DNA of 64,000 nucleotides from positions 72,514 through 136,513 of the forward strand of contig NZ_JASLER010000083.1 of the NCBI RefSeq assembly GCF_030151085.1, in the 5' to 3' direction. Positions 26,411-34,530 of the stretch are shown here, in pieces (position 1 is the first letter of the stretch; each line of letters begins with the position of its first letter). This DNA is from Bacteroides sp. (GTDB lineage Bacteria; Bacteroidota; Bacteroidia; Bacteroidales; Bacteroidaceae). Below the pieces are notes generated by a model, which saw only the letters and a list, made by a program, of their open reading frames with translations, searched no databases and had not been told where the DNA came from. The position numbers and the translations under genes were made by a program.

Positions 26411-27661
26411 ATGAAAGAAGAACTGATTTTAAAGGCCTATGAAGTGGCTAAAGAACGTTACGCTGCTATCGGCATCAATGTAGACGAGGCAATGGATGCC
26501 TTGCAAAAGATTTCCCTCTCCCTGCATTGCTGGCAAGCGGACGATGTAGCCGGATTCGAGGCACAAGGCTCACTGACCGGCGGTATTCAGGCTACGGGCA
26601 ACTATCCCGGCAAAGCACGTAATATGGAAGAACTGCGTCAGGACGTACTGAAAGCAGCATCCTATATCCCCGGTACCCACCGCTTGAACCTGCACGAAAT
26701 CTATGGTGACTTCGGCGGAAAGTTCGTAGACCGTGACCAGGTAGAACCCGCACACTTCGAAAGTTGGATGCAATGGGCTGCCGAAAACAATATGAAACTC
26801 GATTTCAACTCCACCTCTTTCTCCCATGCGAAGAGCGGCAATCTTTCTTTGTCCAACCCCGACAAGGCAATCCGTGACTTCTGGGTAGAACATACCATCC
26901 GTTGCCGTGCCATTGCCGAAGAGATGGGCCGTCGTCAGGGAGATCCTTGTATCATGAATCTGTGGGTGCACGATGGTAGCAAGGACATCACCGTGAACCG
27001 TATGAAGTATCGTGAATTATTGAAGGAATCTCTCGACCGCATCTTCGAAAAGGAATACCGGAATATGCGCGATTGTGTGGAGTCTAAAGTCTTCGGTATC
27101 GGTCTGGAAAGCTATACGGTAGGTTCTAATGACTTCTATATCGGTTATGGCGTTAGTCGAGGCAAGATTGTGACGCTGGATACCGGTCACTTCCACCCAA
27201 CGGAAAGTGTAGCGGACAAGCTCTCTTCGCTGCTGCTCTTTATCCCTGAAATCATGTTGCACGTCAGCCGTCCGGTACGTTGGGACTCCGATCACGTGAC
27301 GATTATGAACGACGATACGCTGGATCTGTGCAAGGAAATAGTTCGCTGTGGTGCACTGAACCGTGTGCATATCGGTCTTGATTACTTTGATGCTTCTATC
27401 AACCGTATCGGTGCTTACGTCATCGGTAGCCGTGCCACTCAGAAGTGCATGATGCAGGCATTGCTCGAACCGCTTGCCCTGCTGCGCCAGTATGAAGCAA
27501 ACGATCAGGGCTTCGAACGTCTCGCCTTGCTCGAAGAGGCAAAATCTCTGCCTTGGAATGCCGTTTGGGATATGTTCTGCTTGAAGAATGGCGTACCTGT
27601 TGGTGAAGAATTTATCGCCGAGATACAGAAATACGAGGCCGAAGTTACTTCTAAACGCTGA
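26411..27661 (+). CDS. rhaA: L-rhamnose isomerase
   Basis: 416 residues, the standard length for L-rhamnose isomerase. Characteristic blocks are GGIQATGNYPGKARN, LNLHEIYGD, LWVHDGSKDITVNR and the metal-site region TLDTGHFHPTESVADK, then RPVRWDSDHV. It interconverts L-rhamnose and L-rhamnulose with divalent metal, in the cytoplasm. Starts 31 bp after rhaB. In the Bacteroides literature the gene is called rhaI. Confidence 0.97.
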   Translation: MKEELILKAYEVAKERYAAIGINVDEAMDALQKISLSLHCWQADDVAGFEAQGSLTGGIQATGNYPGKARNMEELRQDVLKAASYIPGTHRLNLHEIYGDFGGKFVDRDQVEPAHFESWMQWAAENNMKLDFNSTSFSHAKSGNLSLSNPDKAIRDFWVEHTIRCRAIAEEMGRRQGDPCIMNLWVHDGSKDITVNRMKYRELLKESLDRIFEKEYRNMRDCVESKVFGIGLESYTVGSNDFYIGYGVSRGKIVTLDTGHFHPTESVADKLSSLLLFIPEIMLHVSRPVRWDSDHVTIMNDDTLDLCKEIVRCGALNRVHIGLDYFDASINRIGAYVIGSRATQKCMMQALLEPLALLRQYEANDQGFERLALLEEAKSLPWNAVWDMFCLKNGVPVGEEFIAEIQKYEAEVTSKR

Positions 27662-27703
27662 AAAAGATGTACATTTGCAGGAGGCACGGAAGGGGGTGAT
27701 AAG

Positions 27704-27855
27704 GACATACGTATGTCATCGGTCATGAGATACGTATGTCTCCACTCATGAGATACGTATGTCATGACCTATGAGATACGTATCTCTCTACCTATGACAT
27801 CCGCATGTCACTACCGGTGACAGACACATGTCTCCAATGTCCTCACTTGTGTCTC
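27704..27855. repeat. Array of six 14-bp palindromes with 23-bp period
   Basis: Palindromes at 27704-27717, 27727-27740, 27750-27763, 27773-27786, 27796-27809 and 27819-27832; the first is GACATACGTATGTC, a perfect palindrome, and the fourth, GAGATACGTATCTC, is also perfect. Nine-base spacers separate them. A decayed seventh unit lies at 27842-27855. The array occupies the rhaA-rhaT gap within the operon. Not a CRISPR: spacers are too short. Confidence 0.9.
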
Positions 27856-27908
27856 TGCAAGTGCTTCATTATATGGCAGTTATAACTGATGTGAAAAGAA
27901 CTAAAAAC

Positions 27909-28940
27909 ATGAATACACTGATAGGATTATTGATAATCGCCATCGGCAGCTTCGGTCAGAGCAGCTCGTATGTGCCGATAAAAAAGATTGACGGATGGTC
28001 TTGGGAAAGCTTTTGGCTGGTACAAGGTATCTTTGCGTGGCTCGTCTTCCCGTTGTTGGGGGCGCTGCTTGCTATTCCGGCAGGTAGTAGCCTGATGGAA
28101 CTTTGGGGTGCAGGCGGTGCAATGCCTGCTATGGTTTACGGCGTGCTGTGGGGCGTAGGCGGACTCACTTTCGGCCTGAGCATGCGTTATCTGGGTGTTG
28201 CGCTCGGTCAGAGTATCGCTCTGGGTACCTGTGCAGGCTTCGGTACACTGTTTCCTGCTCTCTTTGCCGGGAAAGATCTCTTGCATGGCGAGGGGCTGAT
28301 GCTGCTCATCGGGGTTTGTATCACCTTGGCAGGTATCGCCGTTATCGGTTATGCCGGCGGCTTGCGTTCAAAGAATATGAGCGACGAGGAGAAGAAGAAA
28401 GCGGTGAAAGATTTCGCCTTAACCAAAGGTCTGCTGGTTGCCCTGCTGGCAGGTGTGATGAGCGCCTGTTTCGCTCTCGGACTGGATGCCGGTACGCCCA
28501 TCAAGGAAGCTGCACTGGCGGGTGGCGTTGCTCCGTTGTATGCCGGACTTCCCGTTATCTTCCTCGTTACATTGGGCGGTTTCTTTACGAACGCCGTCTA
28601 TTGCATTCAGCAGAACATCAAGAACAAGACCGGACGGGAGTACTTCTCCGTTCGGGGCGGAGTGTTTACGAATAATCTCCTGTTCTGTGCCCTTGCTGGT
28701 GTACTGTGGTATTCGCAATTCTTCGGCCTTGAAATGGGGAAGAGCTTCCTGACGGATAGCCCCGTGCTGCTCGCTTTCTCATGGAGTATCCTGATGTCGC
28801 TCAATGTCACCTTCAGCAATGTCTGGGGCATTCTTCTGAAAGAATGGAAAGGCTGTGGCTCGAAGACAATCGGTGTGCTGGTTCTGGGACTGGCGGTGCT
28901 GATTGCTTCGATTATTGTAGTGGCAATAGCTCAGAATTAA
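27909..28940 (+). CDS. rhaT: L-rhamnose/proton symporter
   Basis: 343 residues from MNTLIGLL (27909); an earlier in-frame start at 27828 would fall inside the repeat array and is rejected. About ten membrane helices, with family blocks such as GSFGQSSSYVPIKKI, LWGVGGLTFGLSMRYLGVALG and FFTNAVYCIQQN, identify the RhaT permease. It carries L-rhamnose through the inner membrane with protons. Called rhaP in B. thetaiotaomicron. Downstream of rhaA after the palindromic array. Confidence 0.94.
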   Translation: MNTLIGLLIIAIGSFGQSSSYVPIKKIDGWSWESFWLVQGIFAWLVFPLLGALLAIPAGSSLMELWGAGGAMPAMVYGVLWGVGGLTFGLSMRYLGVALGQSIALGTCAGFGTLFPALFAGKDLLHGEGLMLLIGVCITLAGIAVIGYAGGLRSKNMSDEEKKKAVKDFALTKGLLVALLAGVMSACFALGLDAGTPIKEAALAGGVAPLYAGLPVIFLVTLGGFFTNAVYCIQQNIKNKTGREYFSVRGGVFTNNLLFCALAGVLWYSQFFGLEMGKSFLTDSPVLLAFSWSILMSLNVTFSNVWGILLKEWKGCGSKTIGVLVLGLAVLIASIIVVAIAQN

Positions 28941-28961
28941 ACGAAACTAATTTCTAACTAT

Positions 28962-29771
28962 ATGAATTCAATCTTAACCAATCGCCCCCTCTTGGCTGCC
29001 GAAGTGAACAAGGTAGCCGAAGTAGCCGGTTATCTCTGGCAAAAAGGCTGGGCGGAACGTAACGGTGGTAACATCACCGTAAACATTACCGAATACGTGG
29101 ACGAAGCCATTCAGGCTATGCCCGCTATTAGCGAAGCAAAACCTATCGGCGCCACCTTGCCGCACCTGAAAGGCTGCTACTTCTACTGCAAAGGCACCAA
29201 CAAGCGTATGCGCGACCTTGCCCGCTGGCCCATGGCGAACGGCTCCGTCATCCGCATACTCGACGATTGCGCCAGCTATGTCATCATAGCCGACCAACCG
29301 GTACAACCCACCTCCGAGCTCCCGTCACACCTCAGCGTGCACAACCAGCTCATCGCCAAAGGCTCTCCTTACAAAGCCTCCGTGCATACCCATCCCATCG
29401 AACTGATTGCGATGACCCACTGCCCGAAGTATCTGGAGAAAGATGTCGCCACCAACCTGCTTTGGAGCATGATTCCCGAAACCAAGGCTTTCTGTCCCCG
29501 TGGTCTCGGCATCATCCCCTATAAGCTCCCCAGCTCGGTAGAACTGGCCGGGGCCACCATGCGTGAACTCGAAGATTACGACGTCGTCATGTGGGAAAAG
29601 CATGGCGTCTTCGCCGTAGATGTCGATGCCATGGCCGCCTTCGACCAGATAGACGTATTGAACAAATCCGCCCTCATCTATATCGCCGCCAAGAACATGG
29701 GCTTCGAACCGGACGGCATGAGCCAATTGCAAATGCAGGAAATGTCCGTAGCCTTCAATTTGCCAAAATAA
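28962..29771 (+). CDS. rhaD: Rhamnulose-1-phosphate aldolase
   Basis: 269 residues, a class II aldolase/adducin-type enzyme. The Zn-binding HTHPIELIAMTH (about residues 141-152), the Gly-rich GWAERNGGNITVN near the N-terminus and WEKHGVFAVD with a further His ligand are visible. It splits L-rhamnulose 1-phosphate into dihydroxyacetone phosphate and L-lactaldehyde. Starts 21 bp after rhaT. The third-codon positions are strikingly rich in C/G here, giving long shadow reading frames on other frames. Confidence 0.96.
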   Translation: MNSILTNRPLLAAEVNKVAEVAGYLWQKGWAERNGGNITVNITEYVDEAIQAMPAISEAKPIGATLPHLKGCYFYCKGTNKRMRDLARWPMANGSVIRILDDCASYVIIADQPVQPTSELPSHLSVHNQLIAKGSPYKASVHTHPIELIAMTHCPKYLEKDVATNLLWSMIPETKAFCPRGLGIIPYKLPSSVELAGATMRELEDYDVVMWEKHGVFAVDVDAMAAFDQIDVLNKSALIYIAAKNMGFEPDGMSQLQMQEMSVAFNLPK

Positions 29772-29777
29772 AATAAG

Positions 29778-29877
29778 GTACGATTTAACGATTTACGAGG
29801 TACGATTGAGCTGCGCTATAATACCGCATGGCAAATCGTACCTCGTAAATCGTACCTCGTAAATCGTTAAATCGTAC
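29778..29877. repeat. Perfect 30-bp inverted repeat between rhaD and fucO
   Basis: The arm at 29778-29807 (starting GTACGATTTAACGATTTACG) is exactly the reverse complement of 29848-29877. The 40-bp loop contains an extra 14-bp partial copy (AAATCGTACCTCGT at 29833-29846). In RNA this would be a very stable hairpin; it may cap rhaD mRNA or attenuate fucO expression. Confidence 0.9.
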
Positions 29878-29895
29878 ATTTAAAAATATAATCTT

Positions 29896-31050
29896 ATGTA
29901 TAGAATGATATTAAATGAAACCTCTTACTTTGGAGCCGGCTGTCGTCAGATGATTGCTGTAGAGGTTGCCCGTCGTGGTTTCAAAAAGGCTTTCTTTGTA
30001 ACCGATAAGGACTTGATCCGTTTTAAGGTCGCTGATAAGGTGATTGAAGTGTTCGAAAAGAACCAAATCCCTTACGAACTCTTCAGTGATGTAAAAGCCA
30101 ACCCCACCATTGCCAATGTGCAGAATGGTGTGAAGGCTTTTAAAGCCTCCGGTGCCGACTTTATCGTCGCTCTGGGTGGCGGTTCCTCTATCGACACTGC
30201 CAAAGGCATTGGCATCGTAGTCAATAACCCCGACTTTGCCGATGTGAAGTCGCTCGAAGGCGTAGCCGATACCCGTCAGAAGGCAATCCCCACTTTCGCC
30301 TTGCCCACTACTGCCGGTACTGCTGCCGAAGTGACTATCAACTACGTTATCATCGACGAAGACGCCAAGAAGAAAATGGTTTGCGTCGACCCCAATGACA
30401 TCCCCGCAGTGGCTATCGTCGACCCCGAACTGATGTACTCCATGCCCAAAGGTCTGACCGCCGCTACCGGTATGGACGCCCTGACCCATGCCATCGAGAG
30501 CTTCATTACTCCGGGTGCTTGGGCCATGTCGGACATGTTCGAACTGAAAGCCATCGAAATGATTGCCGCCAACCTGAAAGCTGCCGTTGACAACGGTAAC
30601 GATGCCGCCGCCCGCGATGCCATGTCTCAGGCACAGTATATCGCAGGTATGGGTTTCAGCAACGTAGGTCTGGGCATTGTACACTCTATGGCACATCCGC
30701 TCGGCGCTCATTACGATACTCCGCACGGAGTGGCAAATGCCCTGCTGCTGCCTTACGTCATGGAATATAATGCAGCATCTCCTGCGGCTCCCAAATACAC
30801 GCAGATAGCCCGTGCAATGGGTGTAAATACCGAAGGTATGAGCGAAGCCGAAGGTGTAAGTGCTGCCATCGAAGCAGTAAAGAATCTCTCTCTTAGCATT
30901 GGCATCCCGCAGAAACTGCACGAAATCAATGTTCGTGAAGAAGACCTCCACCAATTGGCTATCGATGCTTTCAACGATGTATGTACCGGAGGTAATCCGC
31001 GTCCTACTTCCGTCGAAGAGATTGAAGCATTGTATCGCAAAGCATTCTAA
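29896..31050 (+). CDS. fucO: Lactaldehyde reductase (1,2-propanediol oxidoreductase)
   Basis: 384 residues, an iron-containing group III alcohol dehydrogenase. The NAD site GGGSSIDTAKGIG and the metal-binding blocks DALTHAIESFI and HSMAHPLGAHYDTPHGVANA (metal histidines) are present. It reduces L-lactaldehyde to L-1,2-propanediol, balancing redox in anaerobic rhamnose breakdown. Last gene of the operon, called rhaO in B. thetaiotaomicron. A full-length antisense reading frame exists but is a composition shadow. Confidence 0.94.
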   Translation: MYRMILNETSYFGAGCRQMIAVEVARRGFKKAFFVTDKDLIRFKVADKVIEVFEKNQIPYELFSDVKANPTIANVQNGVKAFKASGADFIVALGGGSSIDTAKGIGIVVNNPDFADVKSLEGVADTRQKAIPTFALPTTAGTAAEVTINYVIIDEDAKKKMVCVDPNDIPAVAIVDPELMYSMPKGLTAATGMDALTHAIESFITPGAWAMSDMFELKAIEMIAANLKAAVDNGNDAAARDAMSQAQYIAGMGFSNVGLGIVHSMAHPLGAHYDTPHGVANALLLPYVMEYNAASPAAPKYTQIARAMGVNTEGMSEAEGVSAAIEAVKNLSLSIGIPQKLHEINVREEDLHQLAIDAFNDVCTGGNPRPTSVEEIEALYRKAF

Positions 31051-31070
31051 AATCGACAACCTGCTACTAC

Positions 31071-31126
31071 AATCGGTTTGCTTACTGCAACCAGTTTGCT
31101 AATCCCCAATCGGTTTGTTAATCCCC
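31071..31126. repeat. Tandem repeat, three 18-19 bp units
   Basis: Units start AATCGGTTTGCT (31071), AACCAGTTTGCT (31089) and AATCGGTTTGTT (31108); the last two end in AATCCCC. The array sits just after fucO and abuts the operon terminator. Confidence 0.7.
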
Positions 31127-31160
31127 CTCACAGAGAACATTATTTTCTGTGAGGGGTCTC
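31124..31160 (+). terminator. Terminator of the rha operon
   Basis: CCCCTCACAGA (31124-31134) pairs with TCTGTGAGGGG (31146-31156), an 11-bp stem followed by TCTCTTTT. It ends the rhaB-fucO operon and separates it from rhaR. Confidence 0.85.
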
Positions 31161-31179
31161 TTTTCTCAGGAATAATCTC

Positions 31180-31187
31180 TACTTTTG
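31180..31187 (+). promoter_or_regulatory. rhaR promoter -7 element
   Basis: TACTTTTG fits TAnnTTTG, 29 bases before the rhaR start at 31216, so rhaR probably has its own promoter. Confidence 0.5.
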
Positions 31188-31215
31188 TCGCTAAGCATCA
31201 TGAAAAGCACTTGGT

Positions 31216-32172
31216 ATGGCGAAGGATTATAATGATTCAGGAGTAGAATTCAAATATCTGATTGTAAATGATATGGACCGGAAATATGGCCTATGGGTAA
31301 ATACCGTAGGCTTTCAGTCTATTCAGCCGGATTCTCCTTATCCTTTGAAGGATCACCCTTCCGGTTACTTCTTTAACGCTCAGAAGGGGCGTGTCTTGCG
31401 CGAATACCAATTAGTCTATATCACCAAAGGCCGCGGATTGTTCTCTTCCGAATCTACTGCCGAGAAGCAAGTCTGCCGGGGCCGTCTGATTGTTCTTTTC
31501 CCCGATCAGTGGCATACCTATCACCCTTACCGGCAAACGGGCTGGAACGAATACTATATCGGCTTCGAAGGTCCCGTTATCGACGATTTAGTGCGGGGCG
31601 GCTTCCTGTCTAAAGATAACCAGGTTCTCGAAGTCGGCCTCGATGAAGAACTGGTCTCTCTGTTCTCCCGTGCATTGGAGATAGCCGAAGGCGATAAGAT
31701 TTCTTCCCAACAGTATCTTGCCGGTATTGTATTGCACATGGTAGGAATGATTCTTTCCATCTCCAAAAATAAGATATTCGAAGTGGGGGATGTAGATCAG
31801 AAGATTGAGCAGGCCAAGATTATTATGAACGAAAATGTCTTTAAGGAGGTTGATCCCGAAGAACTTGCCATGCGATTGAATATCAGCTATTCCTGGTTTC
31901 GCAAAGTCTTTAAAGAGTATACCGGTTATGCCCCTGCCAAATACTTTCAGGAACTAAAGTTGCGTAAGGCAAAGCAACTTCTCGTTGGTACTTCGCAGTC
32001 TGTAAAGGAAATCTCCTATATGCTCGATTATAAATCTACCGAACATTTCTTCTCCTTGTTTAAAAAGCATACAGGTTTTACTCCGCTGGAGTATCGCTCT
32101 TTCGGGCGGGAGACGGATAGCGAAAGCCTCACCCCCGACCCCTCTCCGAAGGCGAGGGGAGAGGAGGAGTAG
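31216..32172 (+). CDS. rhaR: AraC-family rhamnose regulator
   Basis: 318 residues. The N-terminal cupin-like domain (VYITKGRGLFSSES, LFPDQWHTYHPY) should sense L-rhamnose, and the C-terminal AraC domain (VDPEELAMRLNISYSWFRKVF and VKEISYMLDYKSTEHFFSLF) binds DNA. Placement directly after rhaB-fucO matches the RhaR activator of B. thetaiotaomicron. The last ~15 residues (LTPDPSPKARGEEE) do not belong to the family: they are translated from a dispersed hairpin repeat (see 32127-32170). This tail is probably unstructured. Confidence 0.88.
   Translation: MAKDYNDSGVEFKYLIVNDMDRKYGLWVNTVGFQSIQPDSPYPLKDHPSGYFFNAQKGRVLREYQLVYITKGRGLFSSESTAEKQVCRGRLIVLFPDQWHTYHPYRQTGWNEYYIGFEGPVIDDLVRGGFLSKDNQVLEVGLDEELVSLFSRALEIAEGDKISSQQYLAGIVLHMVGMILSISKNKIFEVGDVDQKIEQAKIIMNENVFKEVDPEELAMRLNISYSWFRKVFKEYTGYAPAKYFQELKLRKAKQLLVGTSQSVKEISYMLDYKSTEHFFSLFKKHTGFTPLEYRSFGRETDSESLTPDPSPKARGEEE
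32127..32170. repeat. REP-like hairpin repeat fused to the rhaR 3' end
   Basis: CCTCTCC (32141-32147) pairs with GGAGAGG (32158-32164). Translation LTPDPSPKARGEE is a peptide frequently seen where this dispersed GC-rich repeat interrupts genes in many bacteria. Here it supplies the rhaR stop codon. Confidence 0.6.
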
Positions 32173-32206
32173 GGCTAATAAGAAGGGGCAGAGCTGTTGG
32201 AAAGGC

Positions 32207-33121
32207 TTAAGGATGAATTTTGTAACTGACAAAAGCAACCTTTTTGCTATCCGGTGCCCATGAGTTGACATTGATTGTTCCTTGTCCACCAAAAAGTTTT
32301 ACCAGTGTTTGGGGTTCTCCACCAGTGGCAGGCATAATGCGAAGTTCTACATTTTTGTTTGGTAAGTGTTCGCCCGGCTCCAGGTCGCCTTTGTAATAGG
32401 TGATAAAGAGGACGGATTTGCCGTCGGGTGAAATATGCGGGAACCATGAGTTGCGGGTCTCGTCGAAGGTCATTTGAGTTTGTTCCGAACCGTCTGTTTT
32501 CATACGCCATACCTGCATAAGTCCGGTCCGTACGGAGTTGAACCAAATGTACTGTCCACAGGGAGAATATTCCGGACCATCATCCAATCCTTCCGCTGTT
32601 GTAAGGCGGGTTTCTTCGCCTCCTTCCGCCGGAATTGTATAGACATCGTAATTACCGTTCCGTTCGGCGCAATAGGCGAGTTGTTTTCCATCGGGACTCC
32701 AGCCGTGCAGGTAACTAGGTGCCAAAGGAGTAATCAGACGGGGAGTACCACCGGTTATCGGCAAAGTATATATGCGCGATTTATGGTCTTCCTTTGTTCC
32801 GTGGCTGATAGCTATTTGTTTTCCATCGGCTGCAATAACGTGATCGTTGTTGCAGTCTTGGGCAAAACCTGTATTTATCTGTTCCGGTTCGGCGGGAGAA
32901 GTGGGAGAAATACGGTAGAGCTTTCCATCGCTGTTATATACCAGCCACTGTCCGTCAGGTGTCCAGTTAGGCGCTTCAATCCGGTAGGGGAATTCTTTTA
33001 CAACGGTTCTGTTTCCGTTGGTAACGTCCAGTATCTCGAGGATGCTGGTGACCTTGCTGGGTTGCTGGGCAGTTGCTGTCAGCGTAATAGCAGTGAAGAG
33101 AAGGGTTGAGCAGGTTTTCAT
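32207..33121 (-). CDS. TolB-like beta-propeller protein
   Basis: 304 residues with signal peptide ending at TATAQQ. Repeated propeller blades are visible: APNWTPDGQWLVYNSDGKLY, YLHGWSPDGKQLAYCAE, PEYSPCGQYIWFNS, HISPDGKSVLFITY and VNSWAPDSKKVAF. These are WD40-like PD40 repeats of TolB type, probably in the periplasm. Function unknown; it may bind a protein or glycan. Transcribed toward rhaR, and the last resident gene before the phage-derived region. Confidence 0.82.
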   Translation of the reverse strand: MKTCSTLLFTAITLTATAQQPSKVTSILEILDVTNGNRTVVKEFPYRIEAPNWTPDGQWLVYNSDGKLYRISPTSPAEPEQINTGFAQDCNNDHVIAADGKQIAISHGTKEDHKSRIYTLPITGGTPRLITPLAPSYLHGWSPDGKQLAYCAERNGNYDVYTIPAEGGEETRLTTAEGLDDGPEYSPCGQYIWFNSVRTGLMQVWRMKTDGSEQTQMTFDETRNSWFPHISPDGKSVLFITYYKGDLEPGEHLPNKNVELRIMPATGGEPQTLVKLFGGQGTINVNSWAPDSKKVAFVSYKIHP

Positions 33122-33166
33122 ACTTATATATTTATTAGTAAGGTATTACAAAAGGCTGTTGATTTA

Positions 33167-33943
33167 TTATCTTCTTCTTGGTCTGACAGATTCTATCACA
33201 TTAAAGATCTGTTTAACTTCGCACAGATCAATGACTTTATCTTCATACATATCATTGAGTGAATGTATGGTTATTGTATGGTTTTCAACGTTATGGTCAA
33301 TAATCCGTTTAACTATTATTCCTTCTGCATGTACAATGACGAAATCCCATTTGCGCAAATGCAGTTTTGATGTAGCCCAAAGATAAGGTGCTACTTCCCT
33401 ACAATAAAGTCTGTCTCCTTCGAGATAACTGTCTTCGGTTCCGTCGTTCATGCTATCCCCCTTTACCTCGAATGCTATATAATTTCCGTGCCCTTCTCTA
33501 TCTACAATGAATGGTATTTGTGGCAATTGATTTAAATAAGTGACATCGGTATATCCATCTAAATATCCGGCATAAGCAAATTGGTTCACAAGCGGAACAT
33601 ATACAACATCTTGTAGTATGGGCACAGCCTCATTATTTACAGGTACGGAATTCTTCAGCATCTTTCCTTCACCTGACAATAGCCATTCTTCGGAAAATAT
33701 ATCATCGAAGGCTTTATTGAATCTTCTCAAGAATCCTTCAGTCATATATCTGACATTGCCTTTAAAAGCATAGTTGACGTTTGTACTATTATTATATCCC
33801 ATTAGTCTGGCAATGTCTTTCTGAGTAGATGTCTGAGATACTTTTTCTGTTGAAGTCAGATAAGAAACAGCCCTGTTTAATCTCCCAAGTCTTTCTTTGG
33901 CAAGATTTTCTTTAGCATTCTCTAATTCTTCTTTTAGGGTCAT
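33167..33943 (-). CDS. Phage repressor with S24 (LexA-like) C-terminal domain
   Basis: 258 residues. The N-terminal helix-turn-helix (TQKDIARLMGYNNSTNVNYAF, about 41-61) precedes an S24 peptidase-like domain. That domain has VKGDSMNDG, which includes the Ser nucleophile, and GIIVKRIID, with the Lys of the Ser/Lys dyad. Such repressors are inactivated during the SOS response, which would induce the tail operon. It is transcribed leftward, divergent from the tail genes, with symmetric operators between them. Confidence 0.88.
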   Translation of the reverse strand: MTLKEELENAKENLAKERLGRLNRAVSYLTSTEKVSQTSTQKDIARLMGYNNSTNVNYAFKGNVRYMTEGFLRRFNKAFDDIFSEEWLLSGEGKMLKNSVPVNNEAVPILQDVVYVPLVNQFAYAGYLDGYTDVTYLNQLPQIPFIVDREGHGNYIAFEVKGDSMNDGTEDSYLEGDRLYCREVAPYLWATSKLHLRKWDFVIVHAEGIIVKRIIDHNVENHTITIHSLNDMYEDKVIDLCEVKQIFNVIESVRPRRR

Positions 33944-33980
33944 ATCAATGTCTTTTATTTATGTATTGTACTTATTATAT

Positions 33981-34153
33981 TAGTATACTATGATCGGGCT
34001 AATTCACCAAAATATAGCGATGTTCCTAAATAATATCTGCTATATGTATTTAATAAGGTGAAAACTCGTTCAATCGTTAAACGATGCAAATATACTAATT
34101 ATTTTAGTATAAATCATCCTGGATACTGAAATAATTAGTATATTTGCAGCATC
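33981..34153. promoter_or_regulatory. Divergent promoter-operator of the tail cluster
   Basis: Two 19-bp operators with 7-5-7 symmetry: ATACTAATTATTTTAGTAT (34092-34110, perfect) and ATACTGAAATAATTAGTAT (34123-34141). They belong to larger arms (34083-34110 and 34123-34153) that are near-perfect reverse complements. TATATTTG appears at 34139-34146 for rightward transcription and, on the other strand, at 34087-34094 for the repressor. A third site, TAGTATACTA, is at 33981-33990 in the repressor leader. The repressor probably represses both directions. Confidence 0.7.
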
Positions 34154-34530
34154 AATCAATTACAAAGGTAACTGATTGGAAGTAGAAATCAAAAAAATAG
34201 TTCTTTGAAATAATGTAAAGGCCTCTTATAGGTGTGTAACTTATGGGAGTAGCTGACAAGACAAATAAACGTACATAAACAAGTTGGGGCTTGTGAGCTG
34301 TACAATGTATAACAATTAAAAGAAAACACCGCAAAGAATCGTCTTAGAGCAGTAGGCATACAGGTTAGGCGTCTGTACTGTTTTCGCAATAAATATTTAG
34401 AGCTTATTTCAGTTTTCTTCAATATCCTTTTGAGGAAAATAGAAACCGGCTCGTAGTATATCCTTCGAATTGAAAGTAAGGATGAATTTATAAACAATAA
34501 TTTCTAATTAATTTTTAAACACTTAAAATT
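34154..34530 (+). other. Long leader before the first tail-tube gene
   Basis: About 380 nt between the rightward promoter and the first tail gene, without a convincing reading frame. It contains short inverted repeats such as ACAAG/CTTGT around 34278-34293. It may be an untranslated leader controlling the tail operon, or hold a small RNA. I see nothing diagnostic. Confidence 0.3.

Noticed and set aside
27704..27855. CRISPR array
   Set aside because: Repeats are 14 bp with 9-bp spacers and no cas genes are nearby; the structure is a palindromic tandem array.
29911..31059. Antisense 382-codon reading frame over fucO
   Set aside because: Composition shadow of a GC3-rich gene; the protein is His/Gly/Cys-rich with no family features.
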